NCBI RefSeq assembly: GCF_009451885.1
Contig: NZ_WIAO01000004.1
Location: forward strand, 124,001-188,000
DNA: 64,000 nucleotides
Direction of reading: 5' to 3'
Source: Glycomyces albidus
GTDB lineage: Bacteria; Actinomycetota; Actinomycetes; Mycobacteriales; Micromonosporaceae
The notes under the pieces were generated by a model. The model was not told the origin of the DNA. It did no database searches and saw only the letters and a program-made list of their open reading frames with translations. Within the stretch, counting starts at the first letter, position 1. Every line of letters begins with the position of its first letter. Shown one piece after another: positions 8,824-17,168 of this stretch. A program made the position numbers and the translations under genes.

Positions 8824-9045
8824 TCAGCGGTAACGGTAGACAATCCGCCCGCGCGACAGGTCGTACGGCGAGAGCTCCACCACGACCCGGTCCTCAGGGA
8901 GGATTCGGATGTAGTTCTGTCGCATCTTGCCGCTGATGTGAGCGAGTACTTTGTGGCCGTTGGTGAGTTCCACCCGGAACATGGCGTTCGGGAGGGACTC
9001 GACGACCTTGCCTTCAATCTCGATGGCACCGTCTTTTTTCGGCAT
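8824..9045 (-). CDS. infA: Translation initiation factor IF-1
   Basis: IF-1 binds the 30S A site during initiation. The 73-residue S1/OB-fold protein reads [20 protein letters not shown] and contains [20 protein letters not shown] and the final [15 protein letters not shown] is close to the ATG. It heads infA-rpmJ-rpsM-rpsK-rpoA-rplQ, and the presumed promoter is in the 440-nt gap upstream. Confidence 0.97.
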   Translation of the reverse strand: MPKKDGAIEIEGKVVESLPNAMFRVELTNGHKVLAHISGKMRQNYIRILPEDRVVVELSPYDLSRGRIVYRYR

Positions 9046-9485
9046 GTCCTCCGCTACCGTGACAACTCGGTCCGAAACCCCACGCCTGTTGCAGGTGTGG
9101 AGCTACTGGCTTGCCAACCCGAGGCTTCGGGCGGGCGAGAGAATGATGCACTGCTTCACCGGGTGCGTCCAGGTCACGACCCCGGAGCGCACGGCTACCC
9201 GCTACGGGACGCACTGCACCACTGAGCGAGTCTACTCGCGTCCCGAGACCGCCTACCAGGGGGTTGACCGTGACAGAGGGCACTCGGGCGGCGTCTGAGC
9301 GCCGCCGGACCGGCTCGCGGCCGGCCCGGCGGCGTCCAGTGCACGCTCAGGCTTATTACTTCGGCTACTGCTTCGGCGGCAGTGCGTTCCCGCACCGATC
9401 GCTTCGAGCAGTGCCCGCGAGCACCGCCTACTTCGAGCAGTACTCGGCCGTACCGCTTACTTCGAGCAGTACTCGCCTGTACCGC
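9046..9485. other. Gap between rpsD and infA with hairpin and decaying repeats
   Basis: These 440 bases have no gene. They contain a 29-nt tandem repeat array derived from the 3' end of rpsD (9370-9504), a 7-bp hairpin at 9287-9306 (GGCGGCG, loop TCTGAG) that may terminate rpsD transcription, and probably the infA operon promoter closer to 9046. Confidence 0.55.
9287..9306 (-). terminator. Possible rpsD terminator hairpin
   Basis: A perfect 7-bp GC stem with a 6-nt loop lies about 180 nt beyond the rpsD stop, between the repeat array and the infA promoter region. It has no U-tract. Confidence 0.4.
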
Positions 9486-9504
9486 TTACTTCGAGTAGTA
9501 CTCG
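9370..9504. repeat. 29-nt tandem repeats copied from the rpsD 3' end
   Basis: The last codons and stop of rpsD (9486-9504, TTACTTCGAGTAGTACTCG on the plus strand) recur at exact 29-nt steps at 9457-9475, 9428-9446, 9399-9417 and weakly at 9370-9388. Divergence grows with distance from the gene. The nearest extra copies keep TTACTTCGAGCAGTACTCG or CTACTTCGAGCAGTACTCG, so each still reads as a Tyr/Cys-Ser-Lys-stop end. The CGAG-N5-CTCG core is a short inverted repeat, so the array could form a series of small hairpins. Confidence 0.85.
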
Positions 9505-10091
9505 ACGACGAGCTGCTCGTCGCAGATCACGGGGATCTGCTTGCGCTCGGGCACCGACAGGAAGCGGGCGATGAGGCCCTCGAGGTGCGACTCGATGTAG
9601 GCCGGGGTCGTCTCGCCGGCCCACGCGCCCGCGGCGGCGAGCTGGAACGGCGTGGTCTCGCGGGACTTCTTGCGGACCTGGACGAAGTCGCCCGGCTTCA
9701 GGCGGAACGAGGCGATGTCGACCTTGCGGCCGTTCACGGTGAAGTGGCCGTGGTTGACGAACTGGCGCGCCTGGTAAATGGTCCGGGCGAAGCCGGCGCG
9801 GAGCACGAAGGCGTCCAGGCGGGATTCGAGCAGGCCGACCAGGACCTCGCCGGTCTTGCCGGGCTTGCGCACGGCCTCGGCGTAGGCGTTCCGCAGCTGG
9901 CGCTCAGAGATGTTGTACTGAGCGCGGAGACGCTGCTTCTCCACGAGCTGGTTCTTGTAGTCCGATTCCTTCTTGCGGCCGCGGCCGTGCTGCCCCGGAG
10001 GGTACGGACGGCGCTCCATGTACTTGGCGGCCTTCGGCGTCAGAGCGATGCCGAGGGATCGGGAAAGCTTGACTTTCGCCTTAGCTTGCAA
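9486..10091 (-). CDS. rpsD: 30S ribosomal protein S4
   Basis: S4 is a primary 16S rRNA binder that nucleates 30S assembly. The start chosen is TTG at 10091, preceded by GGAGAG at good spacing, giving MQAKAKVKLSRSLGIALTPK. This matches the N-terminus of Streptomyces-type S4, and upstream in-frame sequence looks non-coding. The S4 domain (LESRLDAFVLRAGFARTIYQ and the VNHGHFTVNGRKVD segment) and the C-terminal ICDEQLVVEYYSK are clear. No N-terminal zinc cysteines are present (C-minus form). In many actinobacteria rpsD lies between rpsK and rpoA. Here it is upstream of infA and next to ddl. Confidence 0.95.
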   Translation of the reverse strand: MQAKAKVKLSRSLGIALTPKAAKYMERRPYPPGQHGRGRKKESDYKNQLVEKQRLRAQYNISERQLRNAYAEAVRKPGKTGEVLVGLLESRLDAFVLRAGFARTIYQARQFVNHGHFTVNGRKVDIASFRLKPGDFVQVRKKSRETTPFQLAAAGAWAGETTPAYIESHLEGLIARFLSVPERKQIPVICDEQLVVEYYSK

Positions 10092-10240
10092 TGATCTCTC
10101 CAGTAATTCATGCGTTGCCCCGAACGGCATCCGAGGCGGAGTACGTCTCTGACCGGCAGAAACGCGTGAGTGTAGCGCGCTCAGGACTGCACCTGGGGGT
10201 TCCCAGGGCCTGGCGCGCACACGAGGTTGCGAGAACCGAG

Positions 10241-10285
10241 CCTTCCCGAGGGAAGGATCGGGGCCTTGATCTTCCCGAGGGAAGA
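10241..10285. promoter_or_regulatory. Twin palindromes upstream of rpsD
   Basis: CCTTCCC-GA-GGGAAGG at 10241-10256 and TCTTCCC-GA-GGGAAGA at 10270-10285 share the core CTTCCCGAGGGAAG and start exactly 29 bp apart. They lie in the ddl-rpsD gap, 150-195 bp upstream of the rpsD start. They look like paired operators, or two RNA hairpins in a leader. The protein or ligand is unknown. Confidence 0.6.
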
Positions 10286-10304
10286 CGTTCGGCACCCGAC
10301 CAGG

Positions 10305-11366
10305 TTACGCGCCGTCCTCGCGGTCGCCCACCCGGGCCGCCGCGAGAGTGACCAGGCGCTCCACGAGATCGCCGTAGGAGACCCCGGCGGCGGCGAACGC
10401 CTGCGGGACCCCGCTCATCGGCGTGAGCCCGGGCATGGTGTTGACCTCGTTGAGGTAGACGGTGCCGTCGGCGGCCAGGAAGCAGTCGACGCGGGCGAGG
10501 TCGCGGCAGTCGAGCAGGCGGAACACCGTCCGCGCCAGCTCCTGGGCCCGGTCGGCGACGCCGTCGGGGTAGTCCGGGTGCAGGTCGAACGGCTCGGGGT
10601 TGTCGAGGTACTTGGCGTCGAAGTCGAACCAGCCCTCTTCGCCCATGGCGAGCACTTCGAGGGGGTAGGTGATCTCCAGGTCGCCGTCGAGGGTCTCGAG
10701 GACGCCCATCTCGATCTCGCGGACGTCTTCGAACGACGCCTCGAAGACGACCTTGTCGTCGACCTCGCGGGCCTTCGCGACGGCTTCGGCGAGGCCGGCG
10801 GCCGACTTCACCTTGCTGATGCCGAGGCTCGATCCGGCGCGGGCGGGCTTGACGAAGATCGGGAGGCCGAGCTTCTCGACGACCGCGTGCGCGTCGAGCT
10901 CCTCGCCGGGCTTGAGGACCGCGAAGGCGCCCTGCGGGATCCCTTCGGCGGCGAGGAGGCGCTTGCTGAACTCCTTGTCCATGGACACGGAGCTGGAGAG
11001 GACGCCGGAGCCGACGTACGGCAGGCCGGCCATCTCGAACAGGCCCTGGATGGTGCCGTCCTCGCCGTACGGGCCGTGGAGGACCGGGAAGGCGATGTCG
11101 GCGATGGGCTTCGAGCCGGGGCCGAGGTCGACCGCGACGGCCCGGCCGGATTCGGCGGTCACCTCCGGGAGCGCCGCGGACGCCTCGATCGCGAAGGTCG
11201 AGTCGGGGTCGAGTTCGACCCATTCGCCGCTGCGGGTGATGCCGACGGTGGTGACGTCGAAGCCGCGCTCGCGCAGCGCCTTGGCGACCCCGGAGCCGGA
11301 GGCGCAGGACACGGGTTGCTCCACGCTGCGCCCGCCGAAGAAGACGGCGACGGTCGGTTTAGTCAT
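10305..11366 (-). CDS. ddl: D-alanine--D-alanine ligase
   Basis: Ddl is an ATP-grasp enzyme that joins two D-Ala for peptidoglycan precursors in the cytoplasm. The 353-residue protein has the N-terminal [12 protein letters not shown] motif, [33 protein letters not shown] and [13 protein letters not shown]. The omega-loop retains AKYLD with Tyr, as in D-Ala:D-Ala rather than D-lactate ligases. It overlaps gpsA by 8 nt and is the last gene of plsC-gpsA-ddl. Confidence 0.95.
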   Translation of the reverse strand: MTKPTVAVFFGGRSVEQPVSCASGSGVAKALRERGFDVTTVGITRSGEWVELDPDSTFAIEASAALPEVTAESGRAVAVDLGPGSKPIADIAFPVLHGPYGEDGTIQGLFEMAGLPYVGSGVLSSSVSMDKEFSKRLLAAEGIPQGAFAVLKPGEELDAHAVVEKLGLPIFVKPARAGSSLGISKVKSAAGLAEAVAKAREVDDKVVFEASFEDVREIEMGVLETLDGDLEITYPLEVLAMGEEGWFDFDAKYLDNPEPFDLHPDYPDGVADRAQELARTVFRLLDCRDLARVDCFLAADGTVYLNEVNTMPGLTPMSGVPQAFAAAGVSYGDLVERLVTLAAARVGDREDGA

Positions 11367-12378
11367 TGTCAGACCTCAAACTGTCGGTTTCTGGTTTGGT
11401 CTCGCGCCCCATGAGTTCGGCGACCGCGGCCCTGGGGTCGAGTCCCTCGTGGCAGACCCGCTCGACGGCGTCGCAGATGGGCATCTCGACGCCGACCTTG
11501 CGGGCGAGGTCGGTGATGGAGCGGCAGCTCTTCACGCCCTCGGCGGTCTGCTTGGTGACGCGGGCGGCCTCTTCGAGGGTTGCTCCGAGACCGAGCTGCT
11601 CGCCGAAGGTGTGGTTGCGCGACAGCGGCGACGAGCAGGTGGCGACCAGGTCGCCCAGGCCGGCGAGGCCGGCGAACGTGGTCGGGTCGGCGCCGAGGCG
11701 CACGCCCAGGCGGGTGGTCTCGGTGAGGCCGCGCGTGATGATCGTGGCCTTCGTGTTGTCGCCCATGCCCATGCCGGCGGCCATGCCGTAGGCGAGGGCG
11801 ATGACGTTCTTGACGGCGCCGCCGAGTTCGCAGCCGACGACGTCGGTGTTCGTGTACGGCCGGAAGTAGCCCGTGGTCACGGCCTTCTGGATGTCGACGG
11901 CGCGGCCGTGGTCGATGCAGGCGACCACGGAGGCGGTCGGCTGCTCCTCGGCGATCTCGCGCGCGAGGTTGGGTCCGGACAGGACCGCGATGCGCGATTC
12001 GGCGGCGCCCGTGACTTCGGCGATGACCTCGGTCATGCGCTCGGTGGTGCCGAGTTCGATGCCCTTCATGAGGCTCAGCAGGGTCGAGTGCGGCTCCAGG
12101 TGCGCAGACCACGCGGCGAGATTGCCGCGGAGGGTCTGGCTGGGGACGGACAGGACGACGAGGTCCGCGCCCGCGAGCGCCTCCGCCGCGTCGGCGGTCG
12201 CCGAGACGAGCGCGGGGAGTTCGATGTCGGAGAAGTAGTCCGGGTTCCGGTGCTCGGTGTTGATGCCCGCGGCCACGGATTCGCGCCGCGCCCAGATGGT
12301 GACCGGGGTGCCGGCGTCGGCGAGGATCTTGGCGAACACGGTCCCCCACGAACCGGCTCCCATCACGGCTGCTTTCAC
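11359..12378 (-). CDS. gpsA: Glycerol-3-phosphate dehydrogenase [NAD(P)+]
   Basis: GpsA reduces dihydroxyacetone phosphate to sn-glycerol 3-phosphate for phospholipid synthesis. The Rossmann motif [18 protein letters not shown] opens the protein. [21 protein letters not shown] and [20 protein letters not shown] (catalytic Lys) follow, then [13 protein letters not shown]. The length of 339 residues is normal. Its ATG overlaps the plsC stop (ATGA), linking acyltransferase and G3P supply in one operon. Confidence 0.96.
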   Translation of the reverse strand: MKAAVMGAGSWGTVFAKILADAGTPVTIWARRESVAAGINTEHRNPDYFSDIELPALVSATADAAEALAGADLVVLSVPSQTLRGNLAAWSAHLEPHSTLLSLMKGIELGTTERMTEVIAEVTGAAESRIAVLSGPNLAREIAEEQPTASVVACIDHGRAVDIQKAVTTGYFRPYTNTDVVGCELGGAVKNVIALAYGMAAGMGMGDNTKATIITRGLTETTRLGVRLGADPTTFAGLAGLGDLVATCSSPLSRNHTFGEQLGLGATLEEAARVTKQTAEGVKSCRSITDLARKVGVEMPICDAVERVCHEGLDPRAAVAELMGRETKPETDSLRSDND

Positions 12379-13181
12379 TCAGAGGACTCGCTTTCTTCGG
12401 GTCGCTGCTGCCGGGGGTCGAACAGGGGGGGTGCCGCTTCGCCGCGGACTTCGGCGAGGCCGTCGCGGAGGGCCTCCATGATGCGGTCGGTGACCGCGAC
12501 GAGGTCCTCGCGGCTCGGTTCCCTGCCGAGCCAAGGGGAGAGGTCGACGGCCGGGAGGGCTCGGACGGTGACGGGCTTGCGGCCGAACCGGAACTTCGGG
12601 TCGCGCTTGCGGTCGTGGATGCCGAGGGCGCCCCACTGCACGATCGGGATCACGGGCGCGCCGGACTCGAGGGCGAGGCGGGCGACGCCGGTCTTGCCGC
12701 GCATGGGCCAGCGGTTCGGCTCCTTCGTGACCGTGCCCTCGGGGGCCATGATCACGACGTGGCCCTTGTCGAGTTCGCGCCGGAGGATGCGCAGCGAGTC
12801 GGCGGCCTCGGCGCTGCCGCGCTTGACCGGGATCTGCCCGGAGCGCTTGAGGATCGCGCCGATCACGGGCACGCGCACGATCGACTCCTTGAGCAGGAAC
12901 CGGGGGTGGCGGCCGGCGTTGTAAACGTAGTGGACGACCAGGATCGGGTCGATGTCGGAGTAGTGGTTCCAGACCAGGATCGCGGGGCCCTGGAGCGGGA
13001 TGTTCTCCATGCCGGACCAGTTGCGGCGGCTCAGGCCCAGGATCGCGCCCTTGACGATGGCGGCGTAGACCTGCACGTCGAAGGTGATGCGGTCGCCGCC
13101 GCGGCGGCGGAAGGTGTACTGCGCCTCAGGGCTAGGCTCGGTCACCTGCTGGCTCGCTTTCTGGGTGGGCGCGGGCCGCAT
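12375..13181 (-). CDS. plsC: 1-acyl-sn-glycerol-3-phosphate acyltransferase
   Basis: PlsC-type enzymes acylate lysophosphatidate at the membrane to form phosphatidate. The HX4D motif appears as WNHYSDID and the acceptor motif as [14 protein letters not shown] (EGT with V in place of R). [14 protein letters not shown] is a usual segment. The start chosen at 13181 ([13 protein letters not shown]) gives 268 residues. The frame is open 42 codons further upstream but that sequence is Arg/Pro-rich and unlike the family. No strong ribosome site is seen, so the start is moderately sure. Order plsC-gpsA-ddl is widely conserved in actinobacteria. Confidence 0.88.
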   Translation of the reverse strand: MRPAPTQKASQQVTEPSPEAQYTFRRRGGDRITFDVQVYAAIVKGAILGLSRRNWSGMENIPLQGPAILVWNHYSDIDPILVVHYVYNAGRHPRFLLKESIVRVPVIGAILKRSGQIPVKRGSAEAADSLRILRRELDKGHVVIMAPEGTVTKEPNRWPMRGKTGVARLALESGAPVIPIVQWGALGIHDRKRDPKFRFGRKPVTVRALPAVDLSPWLGREPSREDLVAVTDRIMEALRDGLAEVRGEAAPPLFDPRQQRPEESESSE

Positions 13182-13380
13182 GGGCTCGGCCTGTGCCGTT
13201 GTGTACGGGATCGTCAGTGCATTGCACTCTAACGCCCGCACCGGGGCGCGCGGGCGACGGGAAGCGGAGCGTGGGGTTTGACTCCCCGCGCGAGGGGCGC
13301 GGCTCACGCGGCGTGAACCCGCAGGTACGCGCCGCGGTGAACCGGGGCGCGCCGGGGACCCGAGGCTTGCGCCGAATCCG

Positions 13381-13397
13381 CTATGATGTCATCATAG
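13381..13397. promoter_or_regulatory. AT-rich palindromic operator
   Basis: CTATGATG-T-CATCATAG has perfect 8-bp arms. It lies 64 bp upstream of the small membrane protein gene and could overlap its promoter (TATGAT resembles a -10). Such an AT-rich palindrome stands out in this genome. The regulator is unknown. Confidence 0.6.
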
Positions 13398-13417
13398 AGT
13401 CAAAGTGACATCTAGAT

Positions 13418-13439
13418 AGCCGACCGATCCCAGTCGGCT
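13418..13439 (+). promoter_or_regulatory. 5' leader hairpin
   Basis: AGCCGAC and GTCGGCT arms (7 bp) with an 8-nt loop lie between the palindrome and the start of the small membrane protein. They may be a leader RNA structure. Confidence 0.35.
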
Positions 13440-13460
13440 CGGAATACGACTCGACTCGGA

Positions 13461-13685
13461 GTGAGTGACATGAACTGGCGTCTCTTCGGCTGGCTCGCCG
13501 CCCTGTTCGGCGGAGCGATCATCGCGGTCTGGCTCGTGGCGAGCCTCATCGGCGCGGCGTTCGCCGCCCTCGGCGCCCTCATCAAGTTCGCCCTCGTGGT
13601 CGGCGTCATCGGCGTCATCGGCTTCTTCGCCTACAAGGGCTACAAGGCCGTCGGCGGCTCCGAACGGCGCCAGCTCCGCAAGTAG
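13461..13685 (+). CDS. Small two-helix membrane protein, unknown function
   Basis: The gene encodes 74 residues starting with GTG (GTGAGTGACATGAAC; the ATG three codons later is an alternative). Two hydrophobic stretches (about residues 8-28 and 32-58) are joined by few polar residues, followed by a basic tail GGSERRQLRK. No family is recognised. It stands alone between divergent plsC and the cold-shock-like gene, with an operator-like palindrome upstream and a hairpin downstream. Codon use is typical of the genome, supporting a real gene. Confidence 0.65.
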   Translation: MSDMNWRLFGWLAALFGGAIIAVWLVASLIGAAFAALGALIKFALVVGVIGVIGFFAYKGYKAVGGSERRQLRK

Positions 13686-13692
13686 CCCCGGA

Positions 13693-13739
13693 CCGGCGCG
13701 CACCGCCCACGGGCACTCCCGGCGACGGTGCGCGGCCGG
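13693..13739 (+). terminator. Terminator of the small membrane protein gene
   Basis: Arms CCGGCGCGCACCG and CGGTGCGCGGCCGG pair over 13 bp with one bulged G. The hairpin begins 7 bp after the stop codon. Confidence 0.6.
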
Positions 13740-13798
13740 CAGGAAAAGGAAGGCCCCGCCTCTGGCCTTCGCCGCCCCGCAGGGTCCATGCTGAACCC

Positions 13799-14011
13799 AT
13801 GCAGGGCACCGTCTCGAACTTCAACGAGGACACCTCCGGCGAGGTCGTCCTCGACAGTCCTTCCCAAGACGCCGGCCGCCGCGTCGGTTTCGACGCGGCG
13901 GCCTTCGCCGTCTCAGGGCTGCGGTTCCTGCGCCCGGGCCAGCGCGTCTCGCTCGAATGCGACCCGGACGGGACGGTCGTCGCCGTCCGCATCCTGACCA
14001 TGCACCCCTGA
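13799..14011 (+). CDS. Cold-shock-domain-like small protein
   Basis: The protein has 70 residues: MQGTVSNFNEDTSGEVVLDS, then FDAAAFAVSGLRFLRPGQRV and a short C-terminal strand. This resembles a divergent OB-fold cold-shock domain found widely in actinobacteria. The classical RNP1 (KGFGFI) and RNP2 (VFVH) aromatic motifs are replaced, so nucleic-acid binding is not assured. There is no Shine-Dalgarno sequence and a CATGCT hexamer lies 6 bp before the ATG, so the transcript may be leaderless. Confidence 0.7.
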   Translation: MQGTVSNFNEDTSGEVVLDSPSQDAGRRVGFDAAAFAVSGLRFLRPGQRVSLECDPDGTVVAVRILTMHP

Positions 14012-14142
14012 GCATGCACTCCTGACCATGCGCCCGTGACCGCGCGTCCCCGGCGGGCCGTCGCGACCGCGAAGGGGCGCCGGGTCCTCCGGGCGAGTGG
14101 CGAGGTTCCCGCTTGTGGGTGAGTCCCAGTACCGTATGAGGC

Positions 14143-15033
14143 GTGAGCGGTACGCAGAAGCAGGTGGCCGCCGCCGGCGGCCTGTTGTGGCGCAACGGCG
14201 AGCGCGGCCTCGTCGAGGTGGTCGCGGTGTGGCGGCCCCGGGTGGGGAACTGGTCGCTGCCGAAGGGCAAGCTCGACCCGGGCGAGCACCCGCTCGCGGC
14301 GGCGTGCCGCGAGGTCGAGGAGGAGACCGGGATCCCGGTCATCCCGCAGCTGTGGCTGTGCCGCGCCGAGTACGTGCTCCCCAACCCCGAAGGGGACGTG
14401 CTCAAGTGGGTCGACTACTGGTCGATGCGCACTGAGAAGCCCGATGCCGTGTTCACCGCCGACGACGAGATCGGCGAGCGGCGGTGGCTGACGCTCGCGG
14501 AGGCCCGCGAGGCGCTGACGCGCCCGCGCGACCAGGAGGTCCTGAAGGCGTTCGCGTCGCTTCCGGCCGTCACGTCCACGGTGATCCTGGTGGCGCCCGC
14601 CGAAGTCGAGCAGGACTGGGACGGGCCGGCGGTGACGCGGCCGCTGAGCGCCCGCGGGCAGGACCAGGCGGTGCGGTTGGCGGCCCTCGCGTCGCTGTAC
14701 CAGCCGGACCGGGCGTTCACGGCGACCGGTCGCGCGAGCGTGCAGACGGTCGAGCCGATCGCGCAGGCGGTGCGCTGCACGCTGAGCGGCGACTCGGCCT
14801 TCGACACCGATGCGCACGAACGCAACCCCGAGCGCTCCAGCTCGCGCGTGCGCGAGCTCGCGGGCGGCGGGGGCGCCGCGATCGTCTGCGCCGAGCCGGA
14901 GGTCGTCTGCGACACCGTGGCGATCCTCGCCGACGAGGACGGGGTCGAGACGCCGGACGTGTCGACGCGGTCGGGCGAGGCGTGGGTCCTGTCGCTGTCG
15001 GGTCAGAAGCTCGTGGGGATCGAGCGCCTGTAG
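14143..15033 (+). CDS. MutT1-like Nudix hydrolase fused to a degenerate histidine-phosphatase domain
   Basis: The architecture is that of actinobacterial MutT1, an N-terminal Nudix domain plus a C-terminal histidine phosphatase domain that clean or hydrolyse oxidised nucleotides and dinucleoside polyphosphates. The Nudix box is intact at residues 42-64 (G-x5-E-x7-REVEEETGI). The phosphatase half is recognisable from RPLSARGQDQA and the downstream helices, but the catalytic LVRHA is LVAPA (residues 149-153). The later SHG-type motif reads CAEPEVV, so both catalytic histidines appear lost. The start is GTG (GTGAGCGGTACG). The gene has 296 residues and is alone on the plus strand before aldO. 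Confidence 0.88.
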   Translation: MSGTQKQVAAAGGLLWRNGERGLVEVVAVWRPRVGNWSLPKGKLDPGEHPLAAACREVEEETGIPVIPQLWLCRAEYVLPNPEGDVLKWVDYWSMRTEKPDAVFTADDEIGERRWLTLAEAREALTRPRDQEVLKAFASLPAVTSTVILVAPAEVEQDWDGPAVTRPLSARGQDQAVRLAALASLYQPDRAFTATGRASVQTVEPIAQAVRCTLSGDSAFDTDAHERNPERSSSRVRELAGGGGAAIVCAEPEVVCDTVAILADEDGVETPDVSTRSGEAWVLSLSGQKLVGIERL

Positions 15034-15171
15034 GGCGAGGCGGATCGGCGAAGGTCCCGCCGGCCGTCCCGCCCCTCGGGCCGATCCGGGCCGTGCCGGG
15101 CGGGCCGCGCGGTACCGTTGCCCGCGCAACCGCACCCGTGCGCCGCCGTGCGCTGTCTAGGAGGATCCCCC

Positions 15172-16440
15172 GTGGCTGACCGCGCCCCCACTCCCCTGCA
15201 CAACTGGGCGGGGAACATCGGCTTCTCCCCCGCCCGCTTCGAAGCGCCCGCGACCCTCGACGAGGCCCGTGCGGCCGTGGCCGGCGCGGACCGGATCCGC
15301 GTGCTCGGCTCGGGCCACTCGTTCAACCCGATCGCGGCCTCTGACGACGTGATGATCTCCCTGGCGGGCATGGAGCCGTTCGCGGAACTGGACATCCTGA
15401 AGGGCACGGTGCGGGCCGCCGGCTGGCTGACGTACGCGGCGCTGAGCGCGGCCGTGCACCGGGCCGGGTTCGCGCTGCACAACATGGCGTCCCTGCCGCA
15501 CATCTCGGTGGCCGGCTCGATCGCCACCGGCACGCACGGTTCGGGGGACCGCAACGGGAACCTCGGGACGGCGGTGACCGCGGTCGAGTTCATCGGCCCC
15601 GACGGGGAGCTGCGGACCGTCAAGCGCGGCGACGCGGACTTCGCGGGCTCGGTGGTCCATCTGGGGGTGTTGGGCGTCGTGCACTCGGTGACGCTCGAGC
15701 TCTTGCCGGCGTTCGAGATGCGCCAGTACGTGTACGACGGGCTTTCGTTCGACGCGGTGCTGGCGAACTTCGACGAGCTGACGGGCGCGGCGTACTCGAC
15801 GAGCCTGTTCACGCCGTGGGGCGCGCAGCCGGAGTTCCAGTTCTGGGTCAAGCAGCGGACCGCGGACCAGACGCACCCGTTCCCGCCCTCGAACCGGTTC
15901 GGTGCGCCGCTGGCGGACGGGCCGCGGCACCCGGTGCCGGGCGTGGACCCGGAGGCGTGCACCGTGCAGCAGGGCCAGACGGGCCCGTGGCACGAGCGCC
16001 TGCCGCACTTCAGACCTGAGTTCACGCCGAGCGCGGGCGACGAGCTCCAGTCGGAGTACCTGGTCGACCGGGCCGACGCGCCGGCGGCGCTGGAAGCGCT
16101 GGCGGGGATCGGGGAGCGGCTCGCGCGGGTCGTGCAGATCTGCGAGGTGCGGACGATGGCGGCGGACGACCTGTGGCTGTCGCCGGCGTTCGGCCGCGAC
16201 ACGGTGGGGCTCCACTTCACGTGGGTGAGCGACCATGAATCGGTTCAGCCGGTGATGGCGGCGGCCGAAGCGGCATTGGAACCGTTCGCTGCGCGGCCGC
16301 ATTGGGGCAAATTGTTTTCGATACCAATGAATGAGGTCCGCTCGCGTTATCCGCGAATGGGCGACTTCGCGGATCTCCGCGCGCGAGTCGATCCAGAGGG
16401 GAAGTTCCTCAATGACTTCTCCGCGGGCCTCTTCGGCTGA
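15172..16440 (+). CDS. aldO: Alditol oxidase (covalent FAD, VAO family)
   Basis: AldO oxidises the terminal hydroxyl of alditols (xylitol, sorbitol) with O2, giving the aldose and H2O2. The 422-residue protein closely resembles the Streptomyces enzyme as I remember it. It has NWAGNI near the start, GSGHSFN with His49 as the expected covalent FAD attachment site, MASLPHISVAGSIATGTHGSG, GPWHERLPHFRPEFTPS and ELQSEYL. The start is GTG at 15172, preceded by AGGAGG with 7-nt spacing. It has no signal peptide, so it is probably cytosolic. It converges on hup with a shared terminator, although the hup frame runs 94 nt into its 3' end. Confidence 0.92.
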   Translation: MADRAPTPLHNWAGNIGFSPARFEAPATLDEARAAVAGADRIRVLGSGHSFNPIAASDDVMISLAGMEPFAELDILKGTVRAAGWLTYAALSAAVHRAGFALHNMASLPHISVAGSIATGTHGSGDRNGNLGTAVTAVEFIGPDGELRTVKRGDADFAGSVVHLGVLGVVHSVTLELLPAFEMRQYVYDGLSFDAVLANFDELTGAAYSTSLFTPWGAQPEFQFWVKQRTADQTHPFPPSNRFGAPLADGPRHPVPGVDPEACTVQQGQTGPWHERLPHFRPEFTPSAGDELQSEYLVDRADAPAALEALAGIGERLARVVQICEVRTMAADDLWLSPAFGRDTVGLHFTWVSDHESVQPVMAAAEAALEPFAARPHWGKLFSIPMNEVRSRYPRMGDFADLRARVDPEGKFLNDFSAGLFG

Positions 16441-17168
16441 CGGCTCGGCGCCTGTCGGCCGCGCCGCGGCTTAGTCGCGGCCGGCGCCGGCGCAGACCGA
16501 TCCGGGAAAGCAGCGAGGGCATTCAGGCGGCTCCTGAATGCCCTCTTCCCCGTGCGAGTCGGACGGGTGCCCCACCGTGCCCCGAACCGGATCGGGGCAC
16601 GGCATAAGCTGCGCCCGCGCTTGGTAGCCCGCTTCGCGGTGGTCTTCTTGGCCGTCGTCGACTTGGCGGCGGTCTTGCGAACGGCCTTCTTGGCGGTCCC
16701 GGCCTTGGCCGGCGTCGCCTTCTTCCCGGTGGTCTTCTTCGCGGCCACGCGGCTCGTGGCGGTCGAACGCGACGCCGTGGAAGCGGCGCGCGTGGTCTTC
16801 TTGGCGGTCTTCTTCGCCGTCGTCTTCTTCGCGGTCGCGGTCTTCTTCGCCGGCGCGGCCTTCTTCGCGGCAGAAGCGGACTTGGCCGCCTTGCGCTTGC
16901 CCGTCACGAGTTCCTTGAACCCGGTGCCGGGCCGGAAGGCCGGCACGACGGTCTTCTTGACCTTGACCGCCTCGCCCGTGCGCGGGTTGCGCGCCATGCG
17001 AGCGGCGCGTTGGCGCTTCTCGAAGACGCCGAAACCGGCGAAGGAGACTTTCTCCCCTTTCACCACCGCGCGCTGTATCTCGTCGATCGCCACATCCACG
17101 ACTTCTTTCGCGGCGGCCCGGTCGCCAGTGCGAGCGGCGATCCGATCGACGAACTCTGCCTTGTTCAC
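16347..17168 (-). CDS. hup: HU-family DNA-binding protein with Lys/Ala-rich tail (C-terminus uncertain)
   Basis: Residues 1-90 form a complete HU fold, with MNKAEFVDRIAARTG, the FAGFGVFEKRQRAARMARNP arm and GEAVKVKKTVVPAFRPGTGF. A histone-H1-like tail of KKTTAKKTAKK-type repeats runs to about residue 190, as in HupB/HupS of mycobacteria and streptomycetes, which compact the nucleoid. After the tail the frame has no stop. It passes through two strong hairpins (16575-16602 and 16515-16545) and ends antisense to aldO at 16347, adding about 80 residues unlike HU. The true end may be nearer 16600 if a one-base error or frameshift exists. The start is GTG at 17168. Confidence 0.85.
   Translation of the reverse strand: MNKAEFVDRIAARTGDRAAAKEVVDVAIDEIQRAVVKGEKVSFAGFGVFEKRQRAARMARNPRTGEAVKVKKTVVPAFRPGTGFKELVTGKRKAAKSASAAKKAAPAKKTATAKKTTAKKTAKKTTRAASTASRSTATSRVAAKKTTGKKATPAKAGTAKKAVRKTAAKSTTAKKTTAKRATKRGRSLCRAPIRFGARWGTRPTRTGKRAFRSRLNALAAFPDRSAPAPAATKPRRGRQAPSRQPKRPAEKSLRNFPSGSTRARRSAKSPIRG
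16515..16545. terminator. Bidirectional terminator between aldO and hup
   Basis: A perfect 13-bp stem (GAGGGCATTCAGG with its complement) has the 5-nt loop CGGCT. It lies 75 bp past the aldO stop and inside the apparent 3' extension of the hup frame. Confidence 0.8.
16575..16602 (-). terminator. Second hairpin at the end of the HU Lys-rich tail
   Basis: A perfect 11-bp stem (CCGTGCCCCGA with its complement) has a 6-nt loop. It lies where the Lys/Ala repeat coding ends, consistent with the true 3' end of hup. Confidence 0.65.

Noticed and set aside
9370-9504. CRISPR array in the rpsD-infA gap
   Set aside because: The 29-nt units have no variable spacers, decay with distance and derive from the rpsD 3' end.
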